Positions 44,136 to 53,123 of a stretch of DNA of 64,000 nucleotides are shown here, in pieces; position 1 is the stretch's first letter; every line of letters starts with the position of its first letter. Origin of the DNA: Hahella sp. HNIBRBA332 (GTDB lineage: Bacteria; Pseudomonadota; Gammaproteobacteria; Pseudomonadales; Oleiphilaceae). The DNA lies in contig NZ_CP132203.1 in the NCBI RefSeq assembly GCF_030719035.1, positions 3,534,001 to 3,598,000 on the forward strand, written 5' to 3'. Under the pieces are notes generated by a model that did no database searches, was not told the origin of the DNA, and saw only the letters and a program-made list of their open reading frames with translations. Both the position numbers and the translations under genes were made by a program.

Positions 44136-45047
44136 TTAGCGCCGTAATAGCGCCAGGGCGTTATCCAATGGCGCATCGTCCGCTTCCAGCCAGTGGATGG
44201 CGACGCCCTGACGCTCCATACGACGGAACCATTTCACTTGCTGGCGGGCGAACAGATAGATCGCGGACGCCAGCTTTTGCATCATATCGTTGCGGTTCAA
44301 CTGCTCCTGCAGATACAACGCGACATAGCGATACTCTAACCCCAGCTCATCCAACTGCCGCCAACTCAAACCCGCCGCCCGGAGGCTTTCCACTTCTTCA
44401 ATCAAGCCTTCGTCTAGACGAGTTTCCAGACGTTCGCGAATGCGGGCGCGCAATCGGTCATTGTCGCAGTGCAGCCCGATCACCACAGGTTCGATACTGA
44501 TCTGCACGCTGGGGCTGTTCTCATTCAGCTCGGCGTAGGCAATCTCAATCGCTCGCAGCGTGCGCTCGCGGTCCTGGGTATCAGTGGTGTTATGCAAGGG
44601 TCTCAATGAGGCCAGCAGCGCATTCAGCCGCTCCTGATCGTGATGTTTGAGCCGTTCCCGCAGCAGCGGATCGACAGGCGCCTCGACAAGTCGATAACCG
44701 CGCAGAATCGCATCCAGATACAACCCCGAACCACCAGCGATAATAGGACGCTTACTTCTCGCACCCAGATCATCAAGTGTCCGCTGCATAGCGCTGAGGT
44801 AGTCAAACAGGCTGAACGGAGCGCCCGGATCGACAATATCGATCAGGTGATAAGGCGTATCGCCGTAGTCCTGCAAATCCTTGCCGGTTCCAATATCCAT
44901 GCCGCGAAACACCTGCCGGGAGTCCGCAGACACCACCTCCCCCTCAAAGGCGCGCGCCAAGGCGACAGCGAGCCGGGTCTTTCCGCAGGCGGTGGGCCCA
45001 AGCACCACCAGGGGGCTGGCGCTGGGATTATCGTTAGTGATACTCAT
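44136..45047 (-). CDS. miaA: tRNA dimethylallyltransferase MiaA
   Basis: 303 residues from the ATG at 45047 (MSITNDNPSAS). Upstream in-frame codons lie outside the conserved core. P-loop VLGPTACGKTRLAVALA, then SADSRQVFRGMDIGTGK, YHLIDIVDPG and GGSGLYLDAILRG. Transfers dimethylallyl to A37 of tRNAs reading U-initial codons. The neighbouring small membrane protein gene starts about 100 bases away on the other strand. Confidence 0.97.
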   Translation of the reverse strand: MSITNDNPSASPLVVLGPTACGKTRLAVALARAFEGEVVSADSRQVFRGMDIGTGKDLQDYGDTPYHLIDIVDPGAPFSLFDYLSAMQRTLDDLGARSKRPIIAGGSGLYLDAILRGYRLVEAPVDPLLRERLKHHDQERLNALLASLRPLHNTTDTQDRERTLRAIEIAYAELNENSPSVQISIEPVVIGLHCDNDRLRARIRERLETRLDEGLIEEVESLRAAGLSWRQLDELGLEYRYVALYLQEQLNRNDMMQKLASAIYLFARQQVKWFRRMERQGVAIHWLEADDAPLDNALALLRR

Positions 45048-45146
45048 CTGTGACTCTTTTCTTGATTTCGGACAGCCTTCTCCGTCAGGAAGCAATCTAA
45101 TCTATGCTTATATCAGACCCCATTTACCTGAGCACGGAGTATGGCA

Positions 45147-45539
45147 ATGACGAAAGTAACCATTATCTGGATGGCCGTCGCCGCTGTATTTATGCTGCCA
45201 ACCATAATGGTGTTGGCGTTTATCTTTCGCAATTCTCGCACTGCGGACCTGTATTACAACGGGCTGGCCAACCGAGTGGAGCAGGAGCGCCTGGGCCAGA
45301 TGCTGAAGCAGCAAGGCGTCGATACGGCGCATTACGTTCGCGGCTCGTCTTCCGTTGAGGTGTTCAAGGCCATTCAAAACTGTCGCAACTGTTCCGAAAA
45401 AGCCCACTGTGGAGAACACCTGCAACAGGAAAACGCCAACCTTGGGGTTCCCGACTTCTGCCCTAATCAGGACACCATCGCCGCCCAAGCGCCTGTCAGT
45501 TCTGATGACTCCAAGCCGGAAGCAACGCCTCCGGCATAA
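45147..45539 (+). CDS. Membrane-anchored Cys-rich protein, DUF6455-like
   Basis: 130 residues from the ATG at 45147, which has GGAG seven bases upstream. A preceding in-frame ATG at 45141 is only one base from that site. A single N-terminal membrane segment (IIWMAVAAVFMLPTIMVLAF) anchors a soluble part carrying NCRNCSEKAHCGEHLQ and a later FCPN, a cysteine cluster able to bind metal. It resembles the family I recall as DUF6455, tentatively. Overlaps the convergent pseudouridine synthase gene by 44 bases. Confidence 0.65.
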   Translation: MTKVTIIWMAVAAVFMLPTIMVLAFIFRNSRTADLYYNGLANRVEQERLGQMLKQQGVDTAHYVRGSSSVEVFKAIQNCRNCSEKAHCGEHLQQENANLGVPDFCPNQDTIAAQAPVSSDDSKPEATPPA

Positions 45540-46350
45540 TTACTCGCATGGCCCGGCGGCGCATGGGACAGGTAAACGCCAGCTCCATCGCCGCCAGCAT
45601 CAAACCATCTTCGTGCTTGTTGCCGGAACCATAACGCGGATCGCCCAATAAGGGATGCCCCAGATCCGCAAAATGGCGGCGAATCTGATGTTTGCGTCCC
45701 GTGATCAGTTTGACCCGCACCAGACTGGAATCCGTCGCATCGTCATAATGCTGAACCTGGTAATAGCTCAACGCTGATTTGTCGTCCACAGGGAAGTCGA
45801 TTTCCCCCTGCTCTTGCGCCAGACGCCCTTTTACCCGCGCCAGATAGAACTTATCCAGCGCATTATTCTGCAGCATCGCGCCAAATCGACCCGCCGCTGC
45901 TTTATTATGGGCGATGATCACCAACCCCATGGCCTCGCGATCCAAGCGATGCAGCAGGAACACCTGTCGCTTGCTTTGGAAATGCAGCTCCACCATGCGC
46001 AGCAAGCTGCAGTGGTCGCCCCATTCAGAGCCCTGCGTCAGCAATCCAGCGGGCTTGCACCAGATCGAGTAGGTGTCATAATCCGCCACCAGTGAGGGTT
46101 GCGGGCTGTTCAGCGAAAGAATTTGAGGGTCGTAATTCAGCTCCAGCACATCGCCGACGGCCAGCGCGGACTTGGCTCTGCGCAAGCGCTTCTGGGGCTT
46201 GCCTCCACGCTTCCACCAGACGGCTCCTTTCAGCATGGCGTCTTTGATCTTTTGCTTCGACAGGCCGGTCTGCGCGGCCAGCCAGGACGACGCATCCGCC
46301 ACCGCCTCGCCGACGATTAACTTGCGACGCCAGCGACTTTGGGCGTCCAT
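45496..46350 (-). CDS. RluA-family pseudouridine synthase
   Basis: 284 residues from the ATG at 46350 (MDAQSRWRRK), which follows a G-rich stretch. An upstream ATG at 46389 would overlap rsmC by 14 bases. Catalytic motif HRLDREAMGLVIIA carries the Asp of RluA-type enzymes (HRLDxxTSGxxxxA), and the C-terminal end has ITGRKHQIRRHFADLGHPLL. Likely acts on rRNA or tRNA; the exact site cannot be told. It lies 25 bases past the rsmC stop, same direction. Confidence 0.85.
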   Translation of the reverse strand: MDAQSRWRRKLIVGEAVADASSWLAAQTGLSKQKIKDAMLKGAVWWKRGGKPQKRLRRAKSALAVGDVLELNYDPQILSLNSPQPSLVADYDTYSIWCKPAGLLTQGSEWGDHCSLLRMVELHFQSKRQVFLLHRLDREAMGLVIIAHNKAAAGRFGAMLQNNALDKFYLARVKGRLAQEQGEIDFPVDDKSALSYYQVQHYDDATDSSLVRVKLITGRKHQIRRHFADLGHPLLGDPRYGSGNKHEDGLMLAAMELAFTCPMRRRAMRVIMPEALLPAWSHQN

Positions 46351-46375
46351 TTCCCCGCCCCCGGAACGCCAAATA

Positions 46376-47404
46376 TTATCTGACGGCATGGTACACCTTG
46401 AAGCGGCTGTTCTCGAACAGAACCCGCACCGGCCCAACATGGGCTTCGATCCAATCCGGGTATGGCAGGAAGCGGTTCGCCACCAGGGTTAATGAGCCTC
46501 CCGGCTTAAGCACGCGAGCGCAATCGCGCAGAAACTGCTGGGTGATGCGAGTATCCTGCTTCACCCCCTGATGAAACGGCGGGTTAGTGACAATGGCGTC
46601 CACGCCGGGCTGCACTTCGGCGAGCCCATCGGACGCATAGATATTCAACTCCGCGTTATTGGCCTCAGCAGTGCGCGCCGCGCTTTTCAGCGCCAGCAGA
46701 TTGATATCCGTCAGCTCTACTGATGCCTTGGGATAGCGCTTCTTCAAAGTCGTTCCAATAACGCCGCAACCGCAGCCAAAATCCAGAAAACGCCGCCCGC
46801 GCAACTCCGGCAGGGACTCCAGCAGCACTTGGGTCCCCTCATCCAGACGACCTGCGCTGAACACTCCCGGCAGCGTGAAGAGCTGCAGTGCGCCCACTTT
46901 CGCCTGCGTGAGCTCGTAGGCGCGCCAGAAATCGTTCTGTTGCGGAGCCCAATCGTCCGCCGGGATCAACTGCCAAACCTGACAATGACGCGCTGAGTCC
47001 ACCTTAGTGGCGTCCCAGCCTTCTTTCGCCAGACGCTTGGCGGCGCTCTCCACGCCTTCGCGCTTTTCCCCCACCAGCCAGATATGCTGTGCGTGTTTCA
47101 CTGCTGGCGCGACAACGGATAGCATCAAGTCCAGCATTTCTCTGGCCTTCGGCATAAACAGGGCGATCTGATCCCATTGCGCGTCAGCAGGCAACGCCAG
47201 ATCCGTAAATAACCGCTCTTCCGCTACGGCGCCCCGGCAGGCGTTTACCGCCGTGTGATCCCAACTCAGAACGCTGACCTCTGCGCCAGTCTGGCGCAGG
47301 TCCGCAGCAATGGCGTCTGCGGGCGGTGAGCACAATAATATTCGACCGCTCAACTGCTCACGTTGGCGTAACAGTGCTTGGCTGGGATTACTTAACTGGC
47401 TCAT
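46376..47404 (-). CDS. rsmC: 16S rRNA (guanine1207-N2)-methyltransferase RsmC
   Basis: 342 residues, two-domain RsmC. C-terminal catalytic half: FLDFGCGCGVIGTTLKKRYP (motif I) and NPPFHQGVK (the N6/N2-methyltransferase motif IV NPPFH). The N-terminal half is the degenerate methyltransferase domain typical of RsmC and RlmG. The ATG overlaps the end of the flavin reductase gene by four bases. Confidence 0.96.
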   Translation of the reverse strand: MSQLSNPSQALLRQREQLSGRILLCSPPADAIAADLRQTGAEVSVLSWDHTAVNACRGAVAEERLFTDLALPADAQWDQIALFMPKAREMLDLMLSVVAPAVKHAQHIWLVGEKREGVESAAKRLAKEGWDATKVDSARHCQVWQLIPADDWAPQQNDFWRAYELTQAKVGALQLFTLPGVFSAGRLDEGTQVLLESLPELRGRRFLDFGCGCGVIGTTLKKRYPKASVELTDINLLALKSAARTAEANNAELNIYASDGLAEVQPGVDAIVTNPPFHQGVKQDTRITQQFLRDCARVLKPGGSLTLVANRFLPYPDWIEAHVGPVRVLFENSRFKVYHAVR

Positions 47405-48015
47405 GCGGGCCTCGGAATACTGATAACTTCGCCCAATGTGGCGTATTCATCCGCCCCCAGACGGGACAGCGGGTTCACCTGCATTGCGTCCACTTTGTGA
47501 CGGCCTTTGGCGTCCGTCGTCATCACGCTATCGTCCACAAACAGTTTTTCGATATTGAGCAGCACCATCGCCTGGGGCACGCTGCCCAGCTCCACCACTT
47601 CCTGCACGCGGCACCCAAACGCCAAACGACATTCCGCCAATCTGCCCAACTCAAAACCTTCGAAGTCCACCAATGACAGGTTAAGCCCTGGCAGCTCGGA
47701 TTCGCCGTAAGGCAGCGTCCGGGACGAGTCCGTCACCGCCTGCGCCATCTCACGACCGGCGATATGCACCGTGCAGGGCGCGCCAACCTGCAAATTGCTG
47801 CGCGTATCTTTCAGCTCTCCGCTGGGCTTTTTACCGATGGAAATGGCAATGGTGGGGGGCGCGCTGGAAATCGCGGTGAAATAGGAGAACGGCGCCAGAT
47901 TCATGCCTCCATCCTCATTGCGGGTCAGCGCCCATGCAATGGGACGAGGGATGATGGTCTGCGTCATCCAATGATAGATTTTGGTCGCTTCTAATTGCTG
48001 GAAGTCAATATACAT
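47401..48015 (-). CDS. Flavin reductase-like domain protein
   Basis: 204 residues. Flavin_reduct family: N-terminal IIPRPIAWALTRNEDGGMNL, APFSYFTAISSAPPTIAISI, and DTRSNLQVGAPCTVHI. Such proteins bind FMN and reduce it or act as FMN-dependent oxidoreductases; the partner here is unknown. First gene of a three-gene leftward unit with rsmC and the pseudouridine synthase. Confidence 0.88.
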   Translation of the reverse strand: MYIDFQQLEATKIYHWMTQTIIPRPIAWALTRNEDGGMNLAPFSYFTAISSAPPTIAISIGKKPSGELKDTRSNLQVGAPCTVHIAGREMAQAVTDSSRTLPYGESELPGLNLSLVDFEGFELGRLAECRLAFGCRVQEVVELGSVPQAMVLLNIEKLFVDDSVMTTDAKGRHKVDAMQVNPLSRLGADEYATLGEVISIPRPA

Positions 48016-48384
48016 GAGGGACTCTGTCGCGTTGCGGTGGCTTGAAGTTGCTAAAGCCCGCTATTTTAAGCCCGCCAGCCTCTTTTTTCTAACCTTTACG
48101 AAGAGTTGGGGAAATAATGACGCCCAAACAAAGGACTATATAAAAAGACCTATTGAGACAGATAAAAATGTGATCAGCATCCACTCAATCTTTGTATCAT
48201 TGTGTAACACTGCTCAACATTCAGTCAGGGCCACCCAGGTAACCAAGCCTGGAGAGCCCTGACGTTATAAAAACAATAACGTCCATCAACCTGTCGCGCC
48301 AGGAACCCAGAAAGTTATAACAAACCCTGGCGCCGGAGTCTGCAGCCATGCCGTCAGCAGATCCCAGGGCAAAGAGGCGCCACA
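48016..48384. other. Intergenic region with three hairpins
   Basis: 369 bases between divergent genes. Near the right half three palindromes follow one another: TCAGGGC.CCAGG (48225-48239) with CCTGG.GCCCTGA (48248-48262); ACGTTAT (48262-48268) with ATAACGT (48276-48282); and GCGCCAGG (48296-48303) with CCTGGCGC (48326-48333). No gene is supported here. They may belong to the leader of the chalcone-isomerase-like gene. Confidence 0.55.
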
Positions 48385-49002
48385 ATGAGCATATCCCCAA
48401 CGCTATCGTCGATGCTGTTTATCGTCTTGTTGAGTCTGACTACGCCTTCCTTTGCGGTGACGCTGCAAGGCGTGGACGTTCCAGAATCCCTGCCGTCGAA
48501 AGGCGACCGTCCTTCTCTCTTCTTAAATGGCGCAGCCACTCGCCGCTTTCTTGTCTTTGTCGACGTGTATGTCGGCGCGTTGTATGTGGAGCGCCCGAGT
48601 CATGAGGCGCAAGCACTGCTTACCGATGAAGGGCATCGGCGCATGGAGTTCACCATGTTGAGAGACGTGCGCGGCCGCAAAATCGCTGACGCCTTTTACG
48701 AAGGCATGCGTCTGAATATCAGTAAGCAGCAGGCGGAGGACATCCGGGGAGAGATTGAACAGATGGTGCATATGTTCGATCAAAAGCTGGAAAAAGGAGA
48801 CACCGCCGTTGTGGAGTATATCCCTGGCGTCGGGGCGCAAGTCTGGCTGGACGGGCGGGATCGCGGCGTCATTCCCGGCAAGAAGCTGTTCGACGCCATT
48901 CTTTCCATTTGGATTGGCGACTACCCTGTCAGTCAGGACTTCAAAGCAGGCATCCTGGGGGCGCCGCAACAGTCGGCGAGTCGAACGGCTGACCGGAATT
49001 GA
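48385..49002 (+). CDS. Chalcone isomerase-like secreted protein
   Basis: 205 residues. Signal peptide (MLFIVLLSLTTPSFA) and an orthodox chalcone-isomerase-like domain: LFLNGAATRRFLVFVDVYVG (start of the fold), YVERPSHEAQALL, and GDTAVVEYIPGVGAQVWLDG, then GVIPGKKLFDAILSIWIGDYPVS. The bacterial family is not known to be a true flavonoid enzyme; it probably binds a hydrophobic ligand. AAGAGG seven bases before the ATG. Confidence 0.85.
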   Translation: MSISPTLSSMLFIVLLSLTTPSFAVTLQGVDVPESLPSKGDRPSLFLNGAATRRFLVFVDVYVGALYVERPSHEAQALLTDEGHRRMEFTMLRDVRGRKIADAFYEGMRLNISKQQAEDIRGEIEQMVHMFDQKLEKGDTAVVEYIPGVGAQVWLDGRDRGVIPGKKLFDAILSIWIGDYPVSQDFKAGILGAPQQSASRTADRN

Positions 49003-49012
49003 CTCCGGTCAA
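48999..49012. promoter_or_regulatory. FNR/Anr-type box (first of two)
   Basis: TTGACTCCGGTCAA, a perfect inverted repeat differing from the FNR consensus TTGAT-N4-ATCAA at one base in each arm. It overlaps the end of the upstream chalcone-isomerase-like gene. Confidence 0.5.
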
Positions 49013-49048
49013 TATAAGCGTTACCGGGGATATTGCCGCTGAAAGAGG

Positions 49049-49062
49049 TTGACCTGAGTCAA
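49049..49062. promoter_or_regulatory. FNR/Anr-type box (second of two), probable CcoM-like promoter activator site
   Basis: TTGACCTGAGTCAA fits TTGANNTGNNTCAA and sits 50 bases from the first box. A -10-like CATAAT lies at 49084-49089, putting the box about 40.5-41.5 bases from a predicted start near 49096, the class II FNR position. Confidence 0.65.
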
Positions 49063-49137
49063 ACTTGCTTTAGCGGACCTCGCCATAATCCAACTAAAGA
49101 TCACCTTATCATCGATCAGCCAAGTTGGAGATTCATT

Positions 49138-49257
49138 ATGTACATCGACGAAACCATCATCGCGGGTTTACTGGTAGTAGGCATGACCATCGCATTCTTC
49201 GGCGGTGTATATGTCGTACTGAAAAAAGACAACGACAAGCATCAGAAACATCATTAA
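49138..49257 (+). CDS. ccoM: 39-residue membrane protein, CcoM-like cbb3 oxidase subunit
   Basis: 39 residues from the ATG at 49138 (MYIDETIIAGLLVVGMTIAF), which has GGAG seven bases upstream. A longer frame starting at 49033 is unlikely. One membrane segment (about residues 9-26) and a Lys/His tail. The N-terminus, length and helix resemble CcoM, the small subunit of Pseudomonas stutzeri cbb3 oxidase, as I recall it. The upstream FNR boxes support a low-oxygen role. No ccoNOQP in the window, which is not unusual for ccoM. Confidence 0.6.
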   Translation: MYIDETIIAGLLVVGMTIAFFGGVYVVLKKDNDKHQKHH

Positions 49258-49283
49258 TGACAGGCTTTGTCGCCACCTTGGCG

Positions 49284-52200
49284 TCAGTAGTCCTGCTTCC
49301 ATTGTAGTTCGACGCCGCCGAAGCCGGACTGTCCACCAGTGGTCGTCTCCAGGTTGAGGTTGGGGTTCAACTCCACCTCGACGGAACCTTTCCACGGCTG
49401 CGCCGGATCTGGAGTCCGCTCCAGCTCCAGGTAGACGCGTTCAGTCAGATATTTGCCCACGCCGACGGACACGCCGCTGCCATTATCAGTTTCCTGCGTG
49501 TCGACGGATAGCGTGTCCACCCCCAGCAAATCGCGGGTGGTGGCGATGGGGTCAAAGAAACTGCCGCCTTCCCCACGCAGCGTCTGCACCGCCGCCGCTA
49601 AACGATACGCCTGAATCGGCGTGATGTTGCGCACTGACTTGCCGAACATAAGCTGCGACAGGATTTCGTCCTCGGGCAATGGCGGATTCGAACTCAGGTT
49701 CACCTTCAGCGACGCCAGCGACCCGGACAGCTCTGCACGGTATTCCGTGTCTTTGCTGGTGTATACGCCAACGATAAACATGGTGAAGCTGTCGTTTTCA
49801 AACAGCACCTCCCCTTCCTGCAGATCGAACTTCTTGCCAAACACCTCGAAGGTGCCGCGCAAAGTTTCAAAATTGCCGCGATAGGACGCGGATTCCAGCG
49901 GCCCTTTGGCGAACACACGGCCTTTCAGTTCCGCCTCCAACCCGCGCCCGCGGAGAAAGGCCTGCTGATTGACAATCAGACGGATATCCAGAGCGACCTT
50001 AGGCAAAGGCAGGATGCTCTCATCCTCCAGTACTTCTTTAGCCACCTCACGCACTTCAATCTCCGGAATATCACGGCCCAGCGCCGCATCCAGCATCATC
50101 GCGAACGGCAACACTTCCACTTTCCCGCTAAGCAGCAGGTTTTTGAAGTCACCTTCCAGCGTCAGCTTCCCGGACACCGCCCCCTCCATATCGGAGCGAC
50201 GCAGAATACTGGCGTTGGTGGCGATCAACTGCAGTTCTATCGGTTTGTCGTCACTTTCTTCACCGCCTTTCAACTCATTCCAATCCACATGGCCAAGCAG
50301 CTCCAGCTTGCCGGAGCCGCCATCGCTGGCGGAGCTGTCGCTCATGGTCATTTTCCGGCCAGCGAACGCCAGATTGGCCTGAGCGTCTTTGAACAAGGTG
50401 CTGGTGATGCGGTTTTCGTAAAAACCATCCTGCAGTTTCAAATCGCCATTTAACAGAGGATCGCCAAGAACGCCCTTGGCGGTCAGGTTCAGATTCAGGT
50501 CGCCGGAAAAGCGGTGAATATCAGGGTCCAGCAGGAAGTTGAGCCAACGCGTCTCCAGGTTGCCCGCCACCGCCACGTCCAGCGGAATCTTGCGCACGTC
50601 CAGTTCACCCTGCAGTTGGTTGAGGAAATCCAGGTAAGTGCGCGCATTGATATCCAGCTTCACCCTGCCGGTCTGCATATCGTCTTTCTTGATGACCGTC
50701 ACCAGCGATAAAGTCTCGTCTTCCTGAGTGGCGATATCGGTATGTAACTGCAGCGGGTATTTTTGCTTCCGCCCTTTGTCGTCCTGGCCTTCAATGTCCG
50801 TAGCGTAGGCGACATAACCATCTACTCTGGGTTGTTGCAGCGACCCCTGCAGTCGCAAGTCCGTATTCAACACCCCATGCTGCATTTGCCAACCCAAGGC
50901 TTGCAGACTCTGCGTGTTCACGCCCGAGCCGTTCAGCGAAACGTCGAACCCGGTTGGCCGCCACCAGCCAGACAGATCGATACGTCCGGCATCGCCCAGG
51001 TTTGCGCTCAAGGAAGAAATATCCACACCCTGCGTCCCGCCGCTTCCTTCACCGCTCACCACAAACGGCAAAGTCGAGTAACGCCCCGCTGTGTGCAGCC
51101 GACCGCTGACTTTAGGGTCAGTGAATGCGCCTTCCACATGTAAATCTGCATCTACATTACCGCTCAGATCCGGAGGCAGCGCTACATCCGTCAACGCGGC
51201 CAGGGAATATGGCAGTTTATGCGCCATCACATTCAGATTAAGCGTACTTTTGGTGATGCTGACCCGCCCGGAGCCTTCCAGCGTGGCCAGCTCGGCCTGG
51301 TTTGCAGAGTCGCCCTCAGAAGTTAGCGCACGAGGCAGTTCGGCGCGAAAAGAGCGAAAGTTCAATACATCGGGGGAACCGGACAAGTTCGCACTTACCG
51401 CAAAGGCTTGTGATTTGAAGCTGCCCGCCGCCTGCGCTGAGCCGGAGAACTCCGGCTTGGTGAATTTGCCTTTCACCTTGGCGTCGAGGCCAACCAGGGT
51501 GGGTCCCAGTTCAGGCGGCAGTTCGACTTCCAGTTTGCTAAGCAGATCCAGCGGGATTTTGCCGCCCTTGGCGCTCAGGTCGAGAAGAGATTTGCTCCAG
51601 TCGATCTTGCCTGAAGCCGTCACCCAGGCCTCTCCCGTGTTGACGCGGGCGTCACGTAGCGTGACGGAGTCTATGCCTCCTTTCACGCCGCCCTCCACCG
51701 TAAAAGGCAAATCCAGGTAGGACCCGCGGGCCGAGACCCACCCTTCATAGTTGGGAGATACATAGGGGCCGGTCACGGTGACGTCGCTCGCTTCGGCGAA
51801 CAACTCCAGCCCTTCCGGCGGCGCAATATCCAACAGGCTCAGATAACTTAACGGCGTCTGCGCCCGAGTGACGCGAATATTCAGGGATTCCCCCGCGAGA
51901 TCCACTGTCCCGCTGGCTTGCGCCTGTAATTGGTCCAGACTGGCGGTCAGGGAGTCAACGACAATTTTTTCTTTGCCGCCACTGCCGCGTACGGAGGCGA
52001 TCAAAGGCTTGCCGCTAAAGTTGGTGCGCACACTGGCGCTGCCCGACGCTTGCGGGTCATTAAGCGAACCTGTCGCACGTATGCTGGCGCTGGCGTTGCC
52101 TGTACTGAAATCTTTGGTCCAGGGGGCCAATACATCCAGCGGAAAGCGATCAATATCCACTTGCGCATCCAGTTCTTCATCCGTCACCCGCCCACGGACT

Positions 52201-53123
52201 TTTTGCAGACGCTGGTCGACATAAATATCCAGCCCCTCGGTTTGCACCAGAAACGCATCCAGATTCACATCCACTTTTCCTGACGCGTGCAGATGATGGC
52301 CGAATAACGGCGCCTTCAATCGTTGCAGGTCGATGCTGTATGTCGGACCAGCCTGCGCGCTGTCTACCGCCTGATCTGAAGGAGCGGACTGGGCCGCAAC
52401 GGCTTTCAACTCCACATCCAGCGCCTGCCAGGCGGGCATTTTCGCCAGTCCGCCCAACCAGCCGCCGGCGGGCTCATTCAGGGTCGCAGTCAGAGTAAGT
52501 CGTTTCTGATCATCCCACTGCGTGGATATCGCGACCTGCGCCGGCTTCTCCGTGAGCGTCCCGGCATTCAACTCCAAAGTAAGGGGAACGTCCGTCCAAT
52601 ACAGCGTGGCGGAGCCATGAATCTTCGCAGCGGGAATATCTTCCATCCCCGGCGCTTTCACTTTCAGACGCAGCAGCGACAATTCATCCAACGCCACCGG
52701 CCACATCGCCGTGGTTCCAGACTCCGGCGTTTCCTCTTCTTCCTTGCTGGACTCCGGCAAAGTGTCCACCAGGTTGATGTACAAATCATCCGCCGACAGA
52801 TTGTCCACGTGCACCCGCTGGGCGAACAGACTGTTGATGTCCACCTGCAGGTCCAAGGCCCGCGCCCGCACCAGTTGCTTCTCGTTAAGATAGACTTCCA
52901 GCAATCCGAAGCTCCAGTGCCCAAGATCCGGGCTAACGACGTCTTCGACTTCAATTCGGATGGGCGAACCTTTCAACGCCAGCGGCAGGCCTTTGTCCAG
53001 CAGCCAGACGCGCCCGCTTTCACTGCCGACGAAAGTCACCGCCAGCAGCAATATGAATACAATCAGACTCATGATCAGGGAGAAAAAATGAGCCGGCCAA
53101 CGCACCCACCATTTGCGCAGCAT
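49284..53123 (-). CDS. tamB: Translocation and assembly module protein TamB
   Basis: 1279 residues. N-terminal membrane anchor (FSLIMSLIVFILLLAVTFVG), then a very long AsmA-like beta-rich body, and a C-terminal conserved DUF490 region with YRGNFETLRGTFEVFGKKF, LPEDEILSQLMFGKSV, RETTTG.QSGFGGVELQWK-like end. With TamA it helps insert outer-membrane proteins and move phospholipids. It begins at the shared base of a TGATG overlap with the tamA stop, the standard tamAB operon. No obvious frameshift or truncation. Confidence 0.95.
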   Translation of the reverse strand: MLRKWWVRWPAHFFSLIMSLIVFILLLAVTFVGSESGRVWLLDKGLPLALKGSPIRIEVEDVVSPDLGHWSFGLLEVYLNEKQLVRARALDLQVDINSLFAQRVHVDNLSADDLYINLVDTLPESSKEEEETPESGTTAMWPVALDELSLLRLKVKAPGMEDIPAAKIHGSATLYWTDVPLTLELNAGTLTEKPAQVAISTQWDDQKRLTLTATLNEPAGGWLGGLAKMPAWQALDVELKAVAAQSAPSDQAVDSAQAGPTYSIDLQRLKAPLFGHHLHASGKVDVNLDAFLVQTEGLDIYVDQRLQKVRGRVTDEELDAQVDIDRFPLDVLAPWTKDFSTGNASASIRATGSLNDPQASGSASVRTNFSGKPLIASVRGSGGKEKIVVDSLTASLDQLQAQASGTVDLAGESLNIRVTRAQTPLSYLSLLDIAPPEGLELFAEASDVTVTGPYVSPNYEGWVSARGSYLDLPFTVEGGVKGGIDSVTLRDARVNTGEAWVTASGKIDWSKSLLDLSAKGGKIPLDLLSKLEVELPPELGPTLVGLDAKVKGKFTKPEFSGSAQAAGSFKSQAFAVSANLSGSPDVLNFRSFRAELPRALTSEGDSANQAELATLEGSGRVSITKSTLNLNVMAHKLPYSLAALTDVALPPDLSGNVDADLHVEGAFTDPKVSGRLHTAGRYSTLPFVVSGEGSGGTQGVDISSLSANLGDAGRIDLSGWWRPTGFDVSLNGSGVNTQSLQALGWQMQHGVLNTDLRLQGSLQQPRVDGYVAYATDIEGQDDKGRKQKYPLQLHTDIATQEDETLSLVTVIKKDDMQTGRVKLDINARTYLDFLNQLQGELDVRKIPLDVAVAGNLETRWLNFLLDPDIHRFSGDLNLNLTAKGVLGDPLLNGDLKLQDGFYENRITSTLFKDAQANLAFAGRKMTMSDSSASDGGSGKLELLGHVDWNELKGGEESDDKPIELQLIATNASILRRSDMEGAVSGKLTLEGDFKNLLLSGKVEVLPFAMMLDAALGRDIPEIEVREVAKEVLEDESILPLPKVALDIRLIVNQQAFLRGRGLEAELKGRVFAKGPLESASYRGNFETLRGTFEVFGKKFDLQEGEVLFENDSFTMFIVGVYTSKDTEYRAELSGSLASLKVNLSSNPPLPEDEILSQLMFGKSVRNITPIQAYRLAAAVQTLRGEGGSFFDPIATTRDLLGVDTLSVDTQETDNGSGVSVGVGKYLTERVYLELERTPDPAQPWKGSVEVELNPNLNLETTTGGQSGFGGVELQWKQDY

